Shown piece after piece: positions 1 through 6,848 of a DNA stretch of 18,617 nucleotides. The stretch is from the NCBI GenBank assembly GCA_027083895.1, contig JALWMN010000094.1, positions 1-18,617 of the forward strand, read 5' to 3'. Origin of the DNA: Campylobacteraceae bacterium. GTDB lineage: Bacteria; Campylobacterota; Campylobacteria; Campylobacterales; Sulfurovaceae. Each line of letters begins with the position of its first letter. The stretch's first letter is position 1. Both the position numbers and the translations under genes were made by a program. The notes under the pieces are model-generated. The model saw only the letters and a list, made by a program, of their open reading frames with translations, did not search any database and was not told where the DNA came from.

Positions 1-2
1 TT

Positions 3-1598
3 GGTAGAAATAGTAAAGTAATCTCTTTTAAAGCAAATAATATGATAGCAGTGACTGCCTATCCAGAGCAGCTAAAGACCATTAAGAGTCTTATAGAGGA
101 GATTGAGGCAAATGCGAGAAAGGGAACCACAATTATTAAACTCAAAAGAGCTGCTGTTAAAGATGTCTATCCAAATGTAAAGAATATGGCTAAATTGCTC
201 TTTCCGCAAACAATTAGTAGCGAGAAAGTGGGCGTACTTAAAGACGAGACGACAAATGCACTCATCTTAGTTGGTAAAAAAGAGAATGTTGATAAACTCT
301 TGCGTTATATTGTACGGCTCGATGTTGCAGGGGAGTCTGTTGAGCAGAAGATGTATGTTATACCTCTACAAAACTCTAATGTTGAGGAGATGGAGAAGAT
401 CTTAGGAAAACTTGTAGCACAAATGAATAATATGTCCCCACCAAAGAGTCCAGCCAAAGCTGCAGCGGCAAAAAAGAGTGGGCAAAAGATTGCAAAAGCG
501 ATGGTTGTTGGGGATAAGGAGAGAAATGCACTTATTGTTTTAGCAACTCCTGAACAGATTAAAAATATTCGTGAGGTTATCCGCCGTATCGATGTAGCGA
601 AGCCGCAAGTCTATGTAAAAGCTAAAATTGTAGAGATCAATATCCAAAAGGCAAAAAATGTTGGTTTAAAGTATGGTTTTGAAGGTGGTAAAATTACTAC
701 AAAAGGACTCTTTAGTTTAGCAGGGAATATGGGGGCACCTTCACTTATGGTAAGCAAGAGTCTTTTAGGCTTCTTAAGTACCTCTACAACCGATAGTGAG
801 GGGACAACTACTACAAGCAATCCTTTTAGCTTTAGCTCTTCGATTAAAGAGCTCTTTGCATTAGGAATCAAGATGGATCTTTTACAGCAAGAGGGGGCAG
901 CACATACTCTAAGTGAACCATCTGTTCTTTGTACTAATAACCAAGAGGCAGAGATCTATGTAGGGGAGACTAGATCTATTTTAGTAAGCTCCTCTCAAGG
1001 GGATACAAAAGATGCAGTTGTAAGAAATAAGTATAGTCGTGAGGATATTGGTATCTCGCTGAAGGTGACACCAAGACTTTCGAGCAATAATAAAGTGACA
1101 CTTAAGGTAGAAGCTCTTTTAGAGGATGTAGTACCAGGTTCATCAGCAGCTGCAGATAGACCAACAACAACAAAGAGAAAGGTTGTAACAAATGCAATAG
1201 TTAATCATGGTCAGACAGTCATTTTGGGTGGATTGATGAAGAGTAGTGGAGGAAAGACAGTAAGTAAAATTCCTGTTTTAGGAGATATCCCAATTTTAGG
1301 AGCTCTCTTTACCTCAACTGGATATAGTGAGAGTAAGATCAATGTTGTTATCTACTTAACACCATATATTGTTCGCAATAGTAGAGATTTAACGAGACTC
1401 AGAGAGTTTCTAAGTGAGTTAGATAGAATTCAGGCTCGATATAGTAAATTTATTCGCCAAAAACTTGCAAAAAGAGCGGGTATCTATAGCGAAGGGAGTG
1501 ATGAGGTAACTATTAAGAGTCAAAAGCATACTGCTCCAGCATTGATACAACCAGTACATGTTAAAGATCCATTAGAAGTTTTAAGAGTGCGTGAGTAA
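3..1598 (+). CDS. gspD: Type II secretion / type IV pilus secretin, 5' end outside window
   Basis: This is an outer-membrane secretin that forms the gated channel through which a type II secretion or type IV pilus machine passes its substrate. The frame is open from base 3, so the Met codon at 42 is internal and the true start lies upstream. Visible parts are the end of one N-domain, N-domain repeats at about nt 126-600 interrupted by a Pro/Ala/Lys-rich linker near 430-490, and the C-terminal secretin domain at about 603-1390. That domain carries a SEPSVLCTNNQEAEIYVGE-like segment and the hallmark KIPVLGDIPILGALF followed by a closing YLTPYIV strand. A tail of about 65 residues follows the barrel. 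No signal peptide can be seen because the start is missing. The next gene encodes a GspE-type ATPase. An MSHA-type MshL secretin is the main alternative. The secretin call is firm; the subtype is not. Confidence 0.93.
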   Translation, partial: GRNSKVISFKANNMIAVTAYPEQLKTIKSLIEEIEANARKGTTIIKLKRAAVKDVYPNVKNMAKLLFPQTISSEKVGVLKDETTNALILVGKKENVDKLLRYIVRLDVAGESVEQKMYVIPLQNSNVEEMEKILGKLVAQMNNMSPPKSPAKAAAAKKSGQKIAKAMVVGDKERNALIVLATPEQIKNIREVIRRIDVAKPQVYVKAKIVEINIQKAKNVGLKYGFEGGKITTKGLFSLAGNMGAPSLMVSKSLLGFLSTSTTDSEGTTTTSNPFSFSSSIKELFALGIKMDLLQQEGAAHTLSEPSVLCTNNQEAEIYVGETRSILVSSSQGDTKDAVVRNKYSREDIGISLKVTPRLSSNNKVTLKVEALLEDVVPGSSAAADRPTTTKRKVVTNAIVNHGQTVILGGLMKSSGGKTVSKIPVLGDIPILGALFTSTGYSESKINVVIYLTPYIVRNSRDLTRLREFLSELDRIQARYSKFIRQKLAKRAGIYSEGSDEVTIKSQKHTAPALIQPVHVKDPLEVLRVRE

Positions 1599-1608
1599 AG
1601 GAGCATCT

Positions 1609-3123
1609 ATGCAGATTCCAGTATTAGAGCATGTAAATCTTGAGCCTCTTGTGGAGGAAGGGATCGATTATGCAGCAGCACTCAAAAGTAATCTTCTCTT
1701 TGCCACAATTGGGAAGGAGAAGGCTGCAATTGTAAGTAAAGAGCATCTCTCTACTGCACTTAATCACAAAGCTAGAATAGGAAATAGTTATAAAACCTAT
1801 ATGCTTGATAGCGAGAGTTTTGAGCGGCTACGTCAAAAGTTTGTGGAGATTCAAACAAGTAGTGAGTTTGAGAAGATGCAATCAAACGCCTCTGAAGAGC
1901 TTATTGAGGCGGAGAGTGAGCTGTTAGAGTTTATTCAAAACTCACAAAATCTCTTAAGCTCTGAAGAGTCTGCACCAATTATTAAACTTGTAAACTCTCT
2001 CTTTTTTCAGGCAATTAAAAAGGGGGCGAGTGATATCCACATAGAAGTTCATGAGCGAAAAGGAGAGGTTCGTTTTCGTATAGATGGGGCACTCAAGAAG
2101 CACCTCGATTTAGAAAAGAGTGTAACAACGCTTGTTATTAACCGTATAAAGGTTATTTCAAACCTTGATATATCTGAGAAGCGGATACCGCAAGATGGAC
2201 GTACTCAAGTGGCAATCTCTGGAAAGACACTTGATATTAGGGTCTCTGTACTTCCAACCTATCATGGTGAGCGGGTTGTTATGCGTATTTTGATGCAGAG
2301 TGAGTCGATTCCAACACTTGAAGAGCTTGGCTTTGCACAAGATACTACCGAGGCATTCTATAAACTCTTAAACCATTCTCATGGGATGATTTTGGTTACT
2401 GGTCCAACAGGCTCTGGTAAATCGACAACGCTCCACTCTTTTTTGCAGCATATTGCCTCTCCAGATAAGAATATTATTACGATTGAGGATCCAGTTGAGT
2501 ACAATGCAGACCATGTTAACCAGATTCAGGTAAATGAGAAGGTTGGCCTTACCTTTGCAGCAGGACTTCGCTCGATTTTACGACAAGATCCCGATGTTGT
2601 TATGGTTGGGGAGATTCGAGATAGTGAGACAGCACAAATTGCTATCCAAGCAGCTCTTACAGGGCACTTGCTGCTCTCAACACTCCACACCAATGATGCA
2701 ACCTCCTCTTTGACCCGTCTTATGGATATGGGAATCGAAGATTATCTTTTAAGCTCTACACTTATTGGTGTACTCGCTCAGCGACTTGTACGGAAGCTCT
2801 GTTCACACTGTAAAGTACCAACAATGCTTCCAAAGTCAGTACTCCAAGAGCTTCATTTGGATGAAAAACATGTATACTACAAGGCGGTAGGGTGTCGAAA
2901 GTGTGACTTTACAGGTTATAGTGGACGTCAAGCGGTTGGGGAGCTCTTTATTATGGGCCCTGAAGTAAAAGAGATGATGAAGAAGGGGCTAAATGATCAT
3001 GAGATTCGCCAAATTATGAAGTCTCAAGGGATGAAGACAATCTCCGATAAGCTTAAAGAGATGATGATAAAGGGTATAACAAGCTACGAAGAGGCACTCC
3101 GTGTCGGAATTATGGATGAGTAG
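1609..3123 (+). CDS. gspE: GspE/PilB-type secretion ATPase
   Basis: This is a cytoplasmic hexameric ATPase that powers pseudopilus or pilus assembly. Seen in the 504-residue product: a variable N-terminal region to about residue 130; a core with Walker A GPTGSGKST at about 265-273; a Walker B region with DVVMVGEIRD from about 329; and a zinc-binding pair of CxxC motifs at 398/401 and 429/432, typical of GspE and PilB. I chose the ATG at 1609 because AAAGGAG (1596-1602) sits six bases before it. A GTG at 1591 in the same frame overlaps the secretin end but has no Shine-Dalgarno. The ribosome-binding site overlaps the secretin stop codon, so translation is probably coupled. The 504-residue length is in the GspE range. 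PilT-type retraction is unlikely given the cysteine motif. Confidence 0.94.
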   Translation: MQIPVLEHVNLEPLVEEGIDYAAALKSNLLFATIGKEKAAIVSKEHLSTALNHKARIGNSYKTYMLDSESFERLRQKFVEIQTSSEFEKMQSNASEELIEAESELLEFIQNSQNLLSSEESAPIIKLVNSLFFQAIKKGASDIHIEVHERKGEVRFRIDGALKKHLDLEKSVTTLVINRIKVISNLDISEKRIPQDGRTQVAISGKTLDIRVSVLPTYHGERVVMRILMQSESIPTLEELGFAQDTTEAFYKLLNHSHGMILVTGPTGSGKSTTLHSFLQHIASPDKNIITIEDPVEYNADHVNQIQVNEKVGLTFAAGLRSILRQDPDVVMVGEIRDSETAQIAIQAALTGHLLLSTLHTNDATSSLTRLMDMGIEDYLLSSTLIGVLAQRLVRKLCSHCKVPTMLPKSVLQELHLDEKHVYYKAVGCRKCDFTGYSGRQAVGELFIMGPEVKEMMKKGLNDHEIRQIMKSQGMKTISDKLKEMMIKGITSYEEALRVGIMDE

Positions 3124-3140
3124 TGCAAGCGAGTAGAGTA

Positions 3141-3800
3141 ATGGAGTGTAGGCAAAGAGGTGCATTTACCCTTATTGAGGTACTTATAGCTACTTTACTC
3201 CTTACATTTGTACTTATAGGGCTCTATAGTGCTCTTGATACACAACGCCGTGCAGTCTATAGTGTTAAAGAGAATCTCGATAGAAGTGTCGATTATGATC
3301 GAGCAGTGATGGTGCTCTATAATGATATACTCCATAGTGATGGGAATTTAACCATTAAAAAGGGGGAGAGAGATAGACTCTGTATAGAGGCGACTAGAAA
3401 TTCGCTTTATGAACTTGGGGTCGCAAAAGTGTGCTGGTTAGTCCTAAAAGATGGCGATACTCTTATTCGTATAGAGGGGAATGGCTATAGACTCCCATTA
3501 AGTTTAGAACAAAATGTAGAGGTTGATAGAGTCTTTAAGGGAGTTAATCTTTTTGATATAACACGAAAAAAAGATAAGATATTGGTTGTGGTTGGGCAGG
3601 TAAATAAAAAAGAGCCCTATGCTTTTTTGCTACAGGGGATAAAAAAGCCACCAAAGCCAAAGCCAAAGCCGAAACCAAAGCCAAAGCCAAAACCTAAGAC
3701 CCCACCAAAAAAGAAGACTCCTCCTAAAAAGAGTGGCGAGAGTAATAATAGTAAACCTGCAGAGGAGGAAGAGATCCCTCCAGAAATAGAAAACCCATAA
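3141..3800 (+). CDS. Pseudopilin-like protein with Lys-Pro repeat tail
   Basis: The N-terminus reads MECRQRGA then FTLIEVLIATLLLTFVLIGLYSAL: a short basic leader, a prepilin peptidase site and the hydrophobic helix of type IV pilins and pseudopilins. Cleavage before Phe puts Glu at +5 and leaves Ala, not Gly, at -1, a form I recall in Campylobacterota. A globular region of about 150 residues follows, then a (PK)8 tract, two TPPKK-like repeats and an acidic end (EEEE). The minor pseudopilin GspJ group is a reasonable guess, but no subfamily is proven. I prefer the ATG at 3141 because it gives an 8-residue leader; a GTG at 3123 overlapping the gspE stop would give 14. It is last in the visible operon, with a possible terminator after it. 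Confidence 0.8.
   Translation: MECRQRGAFTLIEVLIATLLLTFVLIGLYSALDTQRRAVYSVKENLDRSVDYDRAVMVLYNDILHSDGNLTIKKGERDRLCIEATRNSLYELGVAKVCWLVLKDGDTLIRIEGNGYRLPLSLEQNVEVDRVFKGVNLFDITRKKDKILVVVGQVNKKEPYAFLLQGIKKPPKPKPKPKPKPKPKPKTPPKKKTPPKKSGESNNSKPAEEEEIPPEIENP
3651..3698 (+). repeat. Eight tandem hexamers encoding (Pro-Lys)8
   Basis: Eight consecutive 6-bp units, mostly CCAAAG with CCGAAA, CCAAAA and CCTAAG variants, encode a Pro-Lys string near the C-terminus of the pseudopilin-like protein. Gains or losses would keep the reading frame, so the tail length could vary between strains. The reverse strand of this tract gives a spurious Gly/Phe-rich open frame. Confidence 0.9.
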
Positions 3801-3826
3801 GATGGAGATGATTTACCTTTTAATTT

Positions 3827-3857
3827 AAGAGGGAAGCTCCATACATAGGCTCCTTTT
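3827..3857 (+). terminator. Possible rho-independent terminator after the secretion operon
   Basis: The arms AAGAGGGAAGC (3827-3837) and GCTCCTTTTTT (3849-3859, running into the T tract) can pair through about ten pairs, with one bulged A and two G-U pairs. The loop is about 11 nt. Six T residues fall on the 3' side, 26 bases after the pseudopilin stop. The stem is imperfect, so this is tentative. Confidence 0.45.
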
Positions 3858-3859
3858 TT

Positions 3860-4172
3860 CACCTTTGATAAAGAGGTTTTGTAAATACTTTTACTCTTTT
3901 TTGTGAGTGAAGCTAGATTGTATTTTGCTCTATAGACCCAAATTTTGTATTAGAATGAGCAAAGATTTGACAAATGATTTAGTTGTGGGTGTTTGTAAAA
4001 ACTGTGCAAGTGTTGGTTCTTAACAGTGGCGAGCTTTACTAGTAGGTTAATTGATCGATTTTTGTTAATGTTATAGAGCAAATGATTTGTTAAAGATTTC
4101 TAATCCCTATTGCAAAATTTGAGCTAAAGCTACCAACAAGATGCTTGGACTCACTAGTAGGAGAAGTAGCTT
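3860..4172. other. Non-coding gap between the secretion operon and the thioredoxin gene
   Basis: No credible gene, tRNA or clear hairpin is visible in these 313 bases. Small repeats are present. ACTAGTAGG occurs at 4038-4046 and 4153-4161. Two related AT-rich segments, GAGCAAAGATTTGACAAATG at 3957 and GAGCAAATGATTTGTTAAAG at 4075, resemble each other. One copy of a 21-bp dispersed repeat lies at 4100-4120. TATTAGAAT near 3949-3957 could be a -10 box, but no product is evident. Confidence 0.5.
4100..4120. repeat. Short dispersed repeat, copy 1
   Basis: This 21-bp segment contains CCCTATTGCAAAATTT. It matches 14439-14459 at 20 of 21 positions, the only change being C to T in the CCCTAT part. 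Both copies are intergenic. Confidence 0.5.
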
Positions 4173-4535
4173 CTACTTTCGAAGATACCCTTCTACCCAC
4201 ATTATAATTGAGTCTTTATCTAAAACACCCTGTTTTTGCTCAATTGCTTTTCCATTGACATAGAGTATGAGTGTTGGAATAGTATAGACACCATATTTAG
4301 TGGAACCACCAAGATCTACATTATACTCTGCAACAGTAACTCCCTTTTTTTTCAAAACCCTTTTAGCTGCCTCAAAATCAGGCTTCATGATAGAGCAGGG
4401 AATACACCAACTTGCCCAAAACTTTACCAATACAATTTTGTGCGAATGGATAACTCTATTTAAGCTTTTTGGTCCAACTGAGAGTGCTAATGCAAGTGAT
4501 GAACTTAATAGTAGAATAAGTGCTAACTTCTTCAT
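4173..4535 (-). CDS. Exported thioredoxin-like protein (WCIPC)
   Basis: This is a 120-residue thioredoxin-fold protein with a cleavable signal peptide (MKK followed by a Leu/Ala/Ser-rich core, cut near residue 18-19), so it should act in the periplasm as a thiol-disulfide enzyme. The active site is FWASWCIPC with Cys44 and Cys47. The cis-proline is in YTIPTL (Pro87). The Ile-Pro dipeptide differs from GP of classical thioredoxin and PH of DsbA, so the redox role (reductant or oxidant, partner cytochrome or other) cannot be read from sequence. The start is supported by GAAAGG at about 4542-4547 and an extended -10 upstream. A rhodanese gene follows upstream on the same strand but has its own promoter-like site. 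Confidence 0.87.
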   Translation of the reverse strand: MKKLALILLLSSSLALALSVGPKSLNRVIHSHKIVLVKFWASWCIPCSIMKPDFEAAKRVLKKKGVTVAEYNVDLGGSTKYGVYTIPTLILYVNGKAIEQKQGVLDKDSIIMWVEGYLRK

Positions 4536-4561
4536 TGATACCTTTCTATAATTTTTTAATA

Positions 4562-4570
4562 ATTATAACA
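4562..4570 (-). promoter_or_regulatory. Extended -10 promoter of the thioredoxin-like gene
   Basis: On the minus strand this reads TGTTATAAT, a perfect -10 hexamer with the TGn extension, about 27 bases before the start codon. No clear -35 hexamer is visible, as is common in Campylobacterota. Confidence 0.6.
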
Positions 4571-4617
4571 TAAGAAGTGTGGAGAAAAAGTGCAAATAGA
4601 ATAAGAGCTGCAAAAAG

Positions 4618-4980
4618 CTACTTTTTAAATGCCCCTTGGCCAATTTCGCCACTATACTCTACAATACCATACTGGAGATTTCCTACATACTTAAAGCCCC
4701 GCTGTTTTAAAAACTGTTGTACTTGATAGCTTCTATTGCCTGTTCGGCAATAGATAATAAGGTTTTTATCTTTTAAATTTTGGATCTTTGGAAACCACTG
4801 CTGAAACTGTGTTGTTGGTAAAAGCATATCTGTTGGTACAATATGTGCCATCTCATACTCAAATGGTTCTCGAACATCGATAAGTGTAAACTCAACTTCA
4901 CCACGCTTTCTTGCTGCTAAAAGCTCTTTGAGATCACTATCACTTAACTGCTCTTTTTTTACTAACTCTTCTATACTCAT
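4618..4980 (-). CDS. Single-domain rhodanese (sulfurtransferase)
   Basis: This is a 120-residue cytoplasmic rhodanese-domain protein that would carry a persulfide on its active-site cysteine. It contains the substrate-side motif LIDVREPFEYEMAHI (from about residue 33) and the active loop YCRTGNRS with Cys78. The six-residue loop after the cysteine is the GlpE/PspE-like sulfurtransferase size rather than the longer Cdc25-like loop. There is no signal peptide. I start at the ATG ending at 4980; a TTG one codon earlier also fits but is less likely. GGCAGG lies just before. A promoter-like TATAAT at 5006-5011 suggests separate transcription from the thioredoxin gene. Its physiological thiol acceptor is not evident. 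Confidence 0.9.
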   Translation of the reverse strand: MSIEELVKKEQLSDSDLKELLAARKRGEVEFTLIDVREPFEYEMAHIVPTDMLLPTTQFQQWFPKIQNLKDKNLIIYCRTGNRSYQVQQFLKQRGFKYVGNLQYGIVEYSGEIGQGAFKK

Positions 4981-5005
4981 CAAACCTGCCTAAAAATTTT
5001 TTTGC

Positions 5006-5011
5006 ATTATA
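5006..5011 (-). promoter_or_regulatory. -10 box for the rhodanese gene
   Basis: The minus strand reads GCTATAATGC, a perfect -10 hexamer about 26 bases before the rhodanese start. The stretch further upstream (5012-5100) is A/T homopolymer-rich, with no recognisable -35. Confidence 0.5.
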
Positions 5012-5119
5012 GCTTGTTAAAATAAAATAGAAGCATCAAAAAAATTGTAAAAAAAGAGAATTTTTTTTGAAACTGAGTGAAAAAGAAACACCATTAAACT
5101 TAATATAAAAAAAATCGAG

Positions 5120-5125
5120 TATAAT
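5120..5125 (+). promoter_or_regulatory. -10 box of the alpha ribosomal-protein operon
   Basis: GAGTATAATAC contains a perfect TATAAT. Transcription would start near 5131-5133, giving a leader of about 147 nt before rpmJ. The operon therefore seems to have its own promoter rather than being read from an upstream spc operon; the neighbour upstream is on the opposite strand. Confidence 0.7.
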
Positions 5126-5130
5126 ACATC

Positions 5131-5278
5131 TCCCCAAATTCTATTTGGTGGACTGCGTGAAGAGCTTTTATATAGTTCTACACCGTCTATATAAGAGCTG
5201 GAATAGCAATTTAGCATCTGCTAAAAACTCGCTACTCCACGCAATATTGAGGTGTAAAAGAATATTTAGGAGTGCCTT
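5131..5278 (+). promoter_or_regulatory. Structured 5' leader RNA of the rpmJ-rplQ operon
   Basis: Hand folding gives a compact set of helices. Hairpin A is CCAAAT/ATTTGG (5134-5139 with 5143-5148, loop TCT). A three-way junction is closed by TGCGT/ACGCA (5154-5158 with 5239-5243). Inside it, hairpin P2 pairs AGCTTTTATATAG (5163-5175) with CTATATAAGAGCT (5187-5199), 13 pairs with one G-U and an 11-nt loop. Next to it, P3 pairs GGAATAGC (5200-5207) with GCTACTCC (5231-5238), one mismatch, and continues as TTTAGC/GCTAAA (5210-5215 with 5220-5225). An AATATT/AATATT pairing (5243-5248 with 5261-5266) abuts the rpmJ ribosome-binding site TTAGGAG at 5266-5272. Ribosomal protein operons are often controlled by such leaders, with S4 the usual alpha-operon regulator. 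I do not recognise this fold as a described one. Confidence 0.65.
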
Positions 5279-5392
5279 ATGAAGGTAAGACCATCGGTTA
5301 AGAAGATGTGCGATGATTGTAAAGTGATCAAGCGCAAGGGTATAGTAAGAGTGATTTGTAAAAATCCTAAACACAAACAGAGACAAGGATAA
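5279..5392 (+). CDS. rpmJ: 50S ribosomal protein L36
   Basis: This 37-residue protein begins [20 protein letters not shown] and ends with the [12 protein letters not shown] motif. It is the zinc-ribbon (C+) form: Cys11, Cys14, Cys27 and His32 make a CCCH site. L36 binds 23S rRNA late in assembly of the large subunit. The start is preceded by TTAGGAG with six bases of spacing. It is the first gene of the operon; rpsM begins two bases after the stop, with its own AAGGA inside the rpmJ end. The infA gene, often found just upstream of rpmJ, is absent here. Confidence 0.96.
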   Translation: MKVRPSVKKMCDDCKVIKRKGIVRVICKNPKHKQRQG

Positions 5393-5394
5393 GT

Positions 5395-5757
5395 ATGGCT
5401 CGTATTGCAGGTGTTGATTTACCAAAAAATAAGAGAATGGAGTATGCTTTAACCTATATCTACGGTATAGGTTTAACAACATCAAGAAAGATTTTAGATG
5501 CTACTGGCATCAGCTACGATAAAAGAGTACATGAGTTAACAGATGCTGAAGCAGCAACAATTCGTAAAGAGATCCAAGAGAATTATATGGTTGAAGGTGA
5601 TCTTCGCAAAAAAGTTATGATGGATATTAAAACACTTATGGATCTAGGTAACTATCGTGGGCTTCGCCACAGAAAAGGTTTACCAGTTCGTGGTCAAAAA
5701 ACAAAAACAAATGCGCGTACTAGAAAAGGTAAGCGTAAAACTGTTGGTTCAGCTTAA
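5395..5757 (+). CDS. rpsM: 30S ribosomal protein S13
   Basis: This 120-residue S13 starts [26 protein letters not shown], contains the [12 protein letters not shown](K/R)[10 protein letters not shown] signature near residues 92-112 and ends in a basic tail. It sits in the head of the small subunit and contacts the P-site tRNA and the large subunit. The length matches the family (about 118-125). The AAGGA Shine-Dalgarno at 5385-5389 lies inside rpmJ, which suggests coupled translation. Confidence 0.98.
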   Translation: MARIAGVDLPKNKRMEYALTYIYGIGLTTSRKILDATGISYDKRVHELTDAEAATIRKEIQENYMVEGDLRKKVMMDIKTLMDLGNYRGLRHRKGLPVRGQKTKTNARTRKGKRKTVGSA

Positions 5758-5774
5758 TCTAGGAGCAAAGAGAG

Positions 5775-6149
5775 ATGGCAAAAAGAAAGATTAAAAAGCA
5801 GGTTGCAAAGGGTGTTGTATACATCGCAGCAACATTTAATAATACAGTAGTTACAGTTACAGATGAGATGGGTAATGTGCTTGCTTGGAGTAGTGCAGGT
5901 AGTTTAGGTTTTAAAGGGAGTAAAAAGTCTACTCCATATGCGGCACAACAAGCTGTAGAGGATGCTATGGCCAAAGCAAAAGAGTATGGTCTTAAAGAGG
6001 TTGGGATTAAAGTACAAGGACCAGGCTCTGGAAGAGAAACAGCTATTAAGAGTGTGGGTGCAGTTGAGGGTATTCGAGTAACCTTCTTTAAAGATATTAC
6101 ACCATTACCACACAACGGTTGTCGTCCTCCTAAAAAGCGTCGTGTATAA
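5775..6149 (+). CDS. rpsK: 30S ribosomal protein S11
   Basis: This 124-residue S11 has the [13 protein letters not shown](E/P) stretch, the [14 protein letters not shown] segment and the C-terminal signature [18 protein letters not shown]. It lies on the platform of the 30S subunit near the mRNA exit and Shine-Dalgarno helix. AGGAG at 5761-5765 precedes the start. The stop codon lies within a TATAAT (6145-6150), after which a tandem decamer fills part of the gap to rpsD. Confidence 0.98.
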   Translation: MAKRKIKKQVAKGVVYIAATFNNTVVTVTDEMGNVLAWSSAGSLGFKGSKKSTPYAAQQAVEDAMAKAKEYGLKEVGIKVQGPGSGRETAIKSVGAVEGIRVTFFKDITPLPHNGCRPPKKRRV

Positions 6150-6203
6150 TTGTGCATAATTGTACATCTTAAGCAAATAAAGAATTTAGTAAAAGGTAGT
6201 TAA

Positions 6204-6830
6204 ATGGCAAGATATAGAGGTCCAAGAGAGAAACTCGAAAGAAGACTTGGTGAGGATTTAGGATTAAAGGGCGAGAGAAGATTAGCTGGCAAAAGTGCTC
6301 TACAAAGACGCCCATACCCTCCAGGTCAGCATGGTCAACGCCGTGCAAAAATTAGTGAATATGGTATGCAGCTTCGAGAGAAGCAAAAAGCGAAGTTTAT
6401 GTATGGTGTTAATGAAAAACAGTTTAGACGACTCTTTAAAGAGGCTGCTAGAAAAGATGGCAATACTGGTGAGTTGTTAATTCAGCTGCTTGAGCAGAGA
6501 CTCGATAATGTAGTCTATCGTCTAGGGTTTGCAACTACAAGAGCTTTTGCAAGACAACTTGTAAACCATGGGCATATCTTAGTTGATGGTAAAAGGGTGG
6601 ATATCCCTTCATACCGTGTAAAGCCTGGACAGAAAATTGAAATAAGAGAGAAGAGCAAGAGTAATCCTCAAATTATTCGATCGATTGAGTTAACAAATCA
6701 GACAGGAATAGTTGATTGGGTAGATGTTGATAAAGAGAAACTATTTGGTATCTTTACAAGAGTTCCAGAGAGAGATGAAGTCAAAATTCCAGTAAAAGAG
6801 CGCTTTATCGTTGAGTTGTATTCTAAATAA
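6204..6830 (+). CDS. rpsD: 30S ribosomal protein S4
   Basis: This 208-residue S4 is a primary 16S rRNA-binding assembly protein and, in many bacteria, the autogenous repressor of this operon. The N-terminal domain ([19 protein letters not shown] to about residue 95) lacks the zinc cysteines found in some homologues and keeps [11 protein letters not shown]. The S4 RNA-binding fold is at about 97-160 ([12 protein letters not shown] to KIEIREKSK). AAAAGG at about 6191-6196 precedes the start. The 54-base gap after rpsK is the largest inside the operon and could hold a weak internal promoter. Confidence 0.98.
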   Translation: MARYRGPREKLERRLGEDLGLKGERRLAGKSALQRRPYPPGQHGQRRAKISEYGMQLREKQKAKFMYGVNEKQFRRLFKEAARKDGNTGELLIQLLEQRLDNVVYRLGFATTRAFARQLVNHGHILVDGKRVDIPSYRVKPGQKIEIREKSKSNPQIIRSIELTNQTGIVDWVDVDKEKLFGIFTRVPERDEVKIPVKERFIVELYSK

Positions 6831-6848
6831 TAGTTAAAGGCATGTGTA

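Noticed and set aside
3617-3862. Minus-strand 81-codon frame rich in Gly and Phe
   Set aside because: It is the reverse complement of the Lys-Pro repeat. Its composition is dictated by the repeat, and it has no promoter or ribosome-binding site.
4163-4180. GAAGTAG/CTACTTT hairpin at the thioredoxin-like gene end
   Set aside because: Short stem with a three-base loop, overlapping the stop codon and without a T tract on the minus strand.
5017-5485. Minus-strand open frames through the rpmJ leader and rpsM
   Set aside because: They cross the strongly folded leader and run antisense to rpmJ and rpsM, with no family resemblance and no Shine-Dalgarno.
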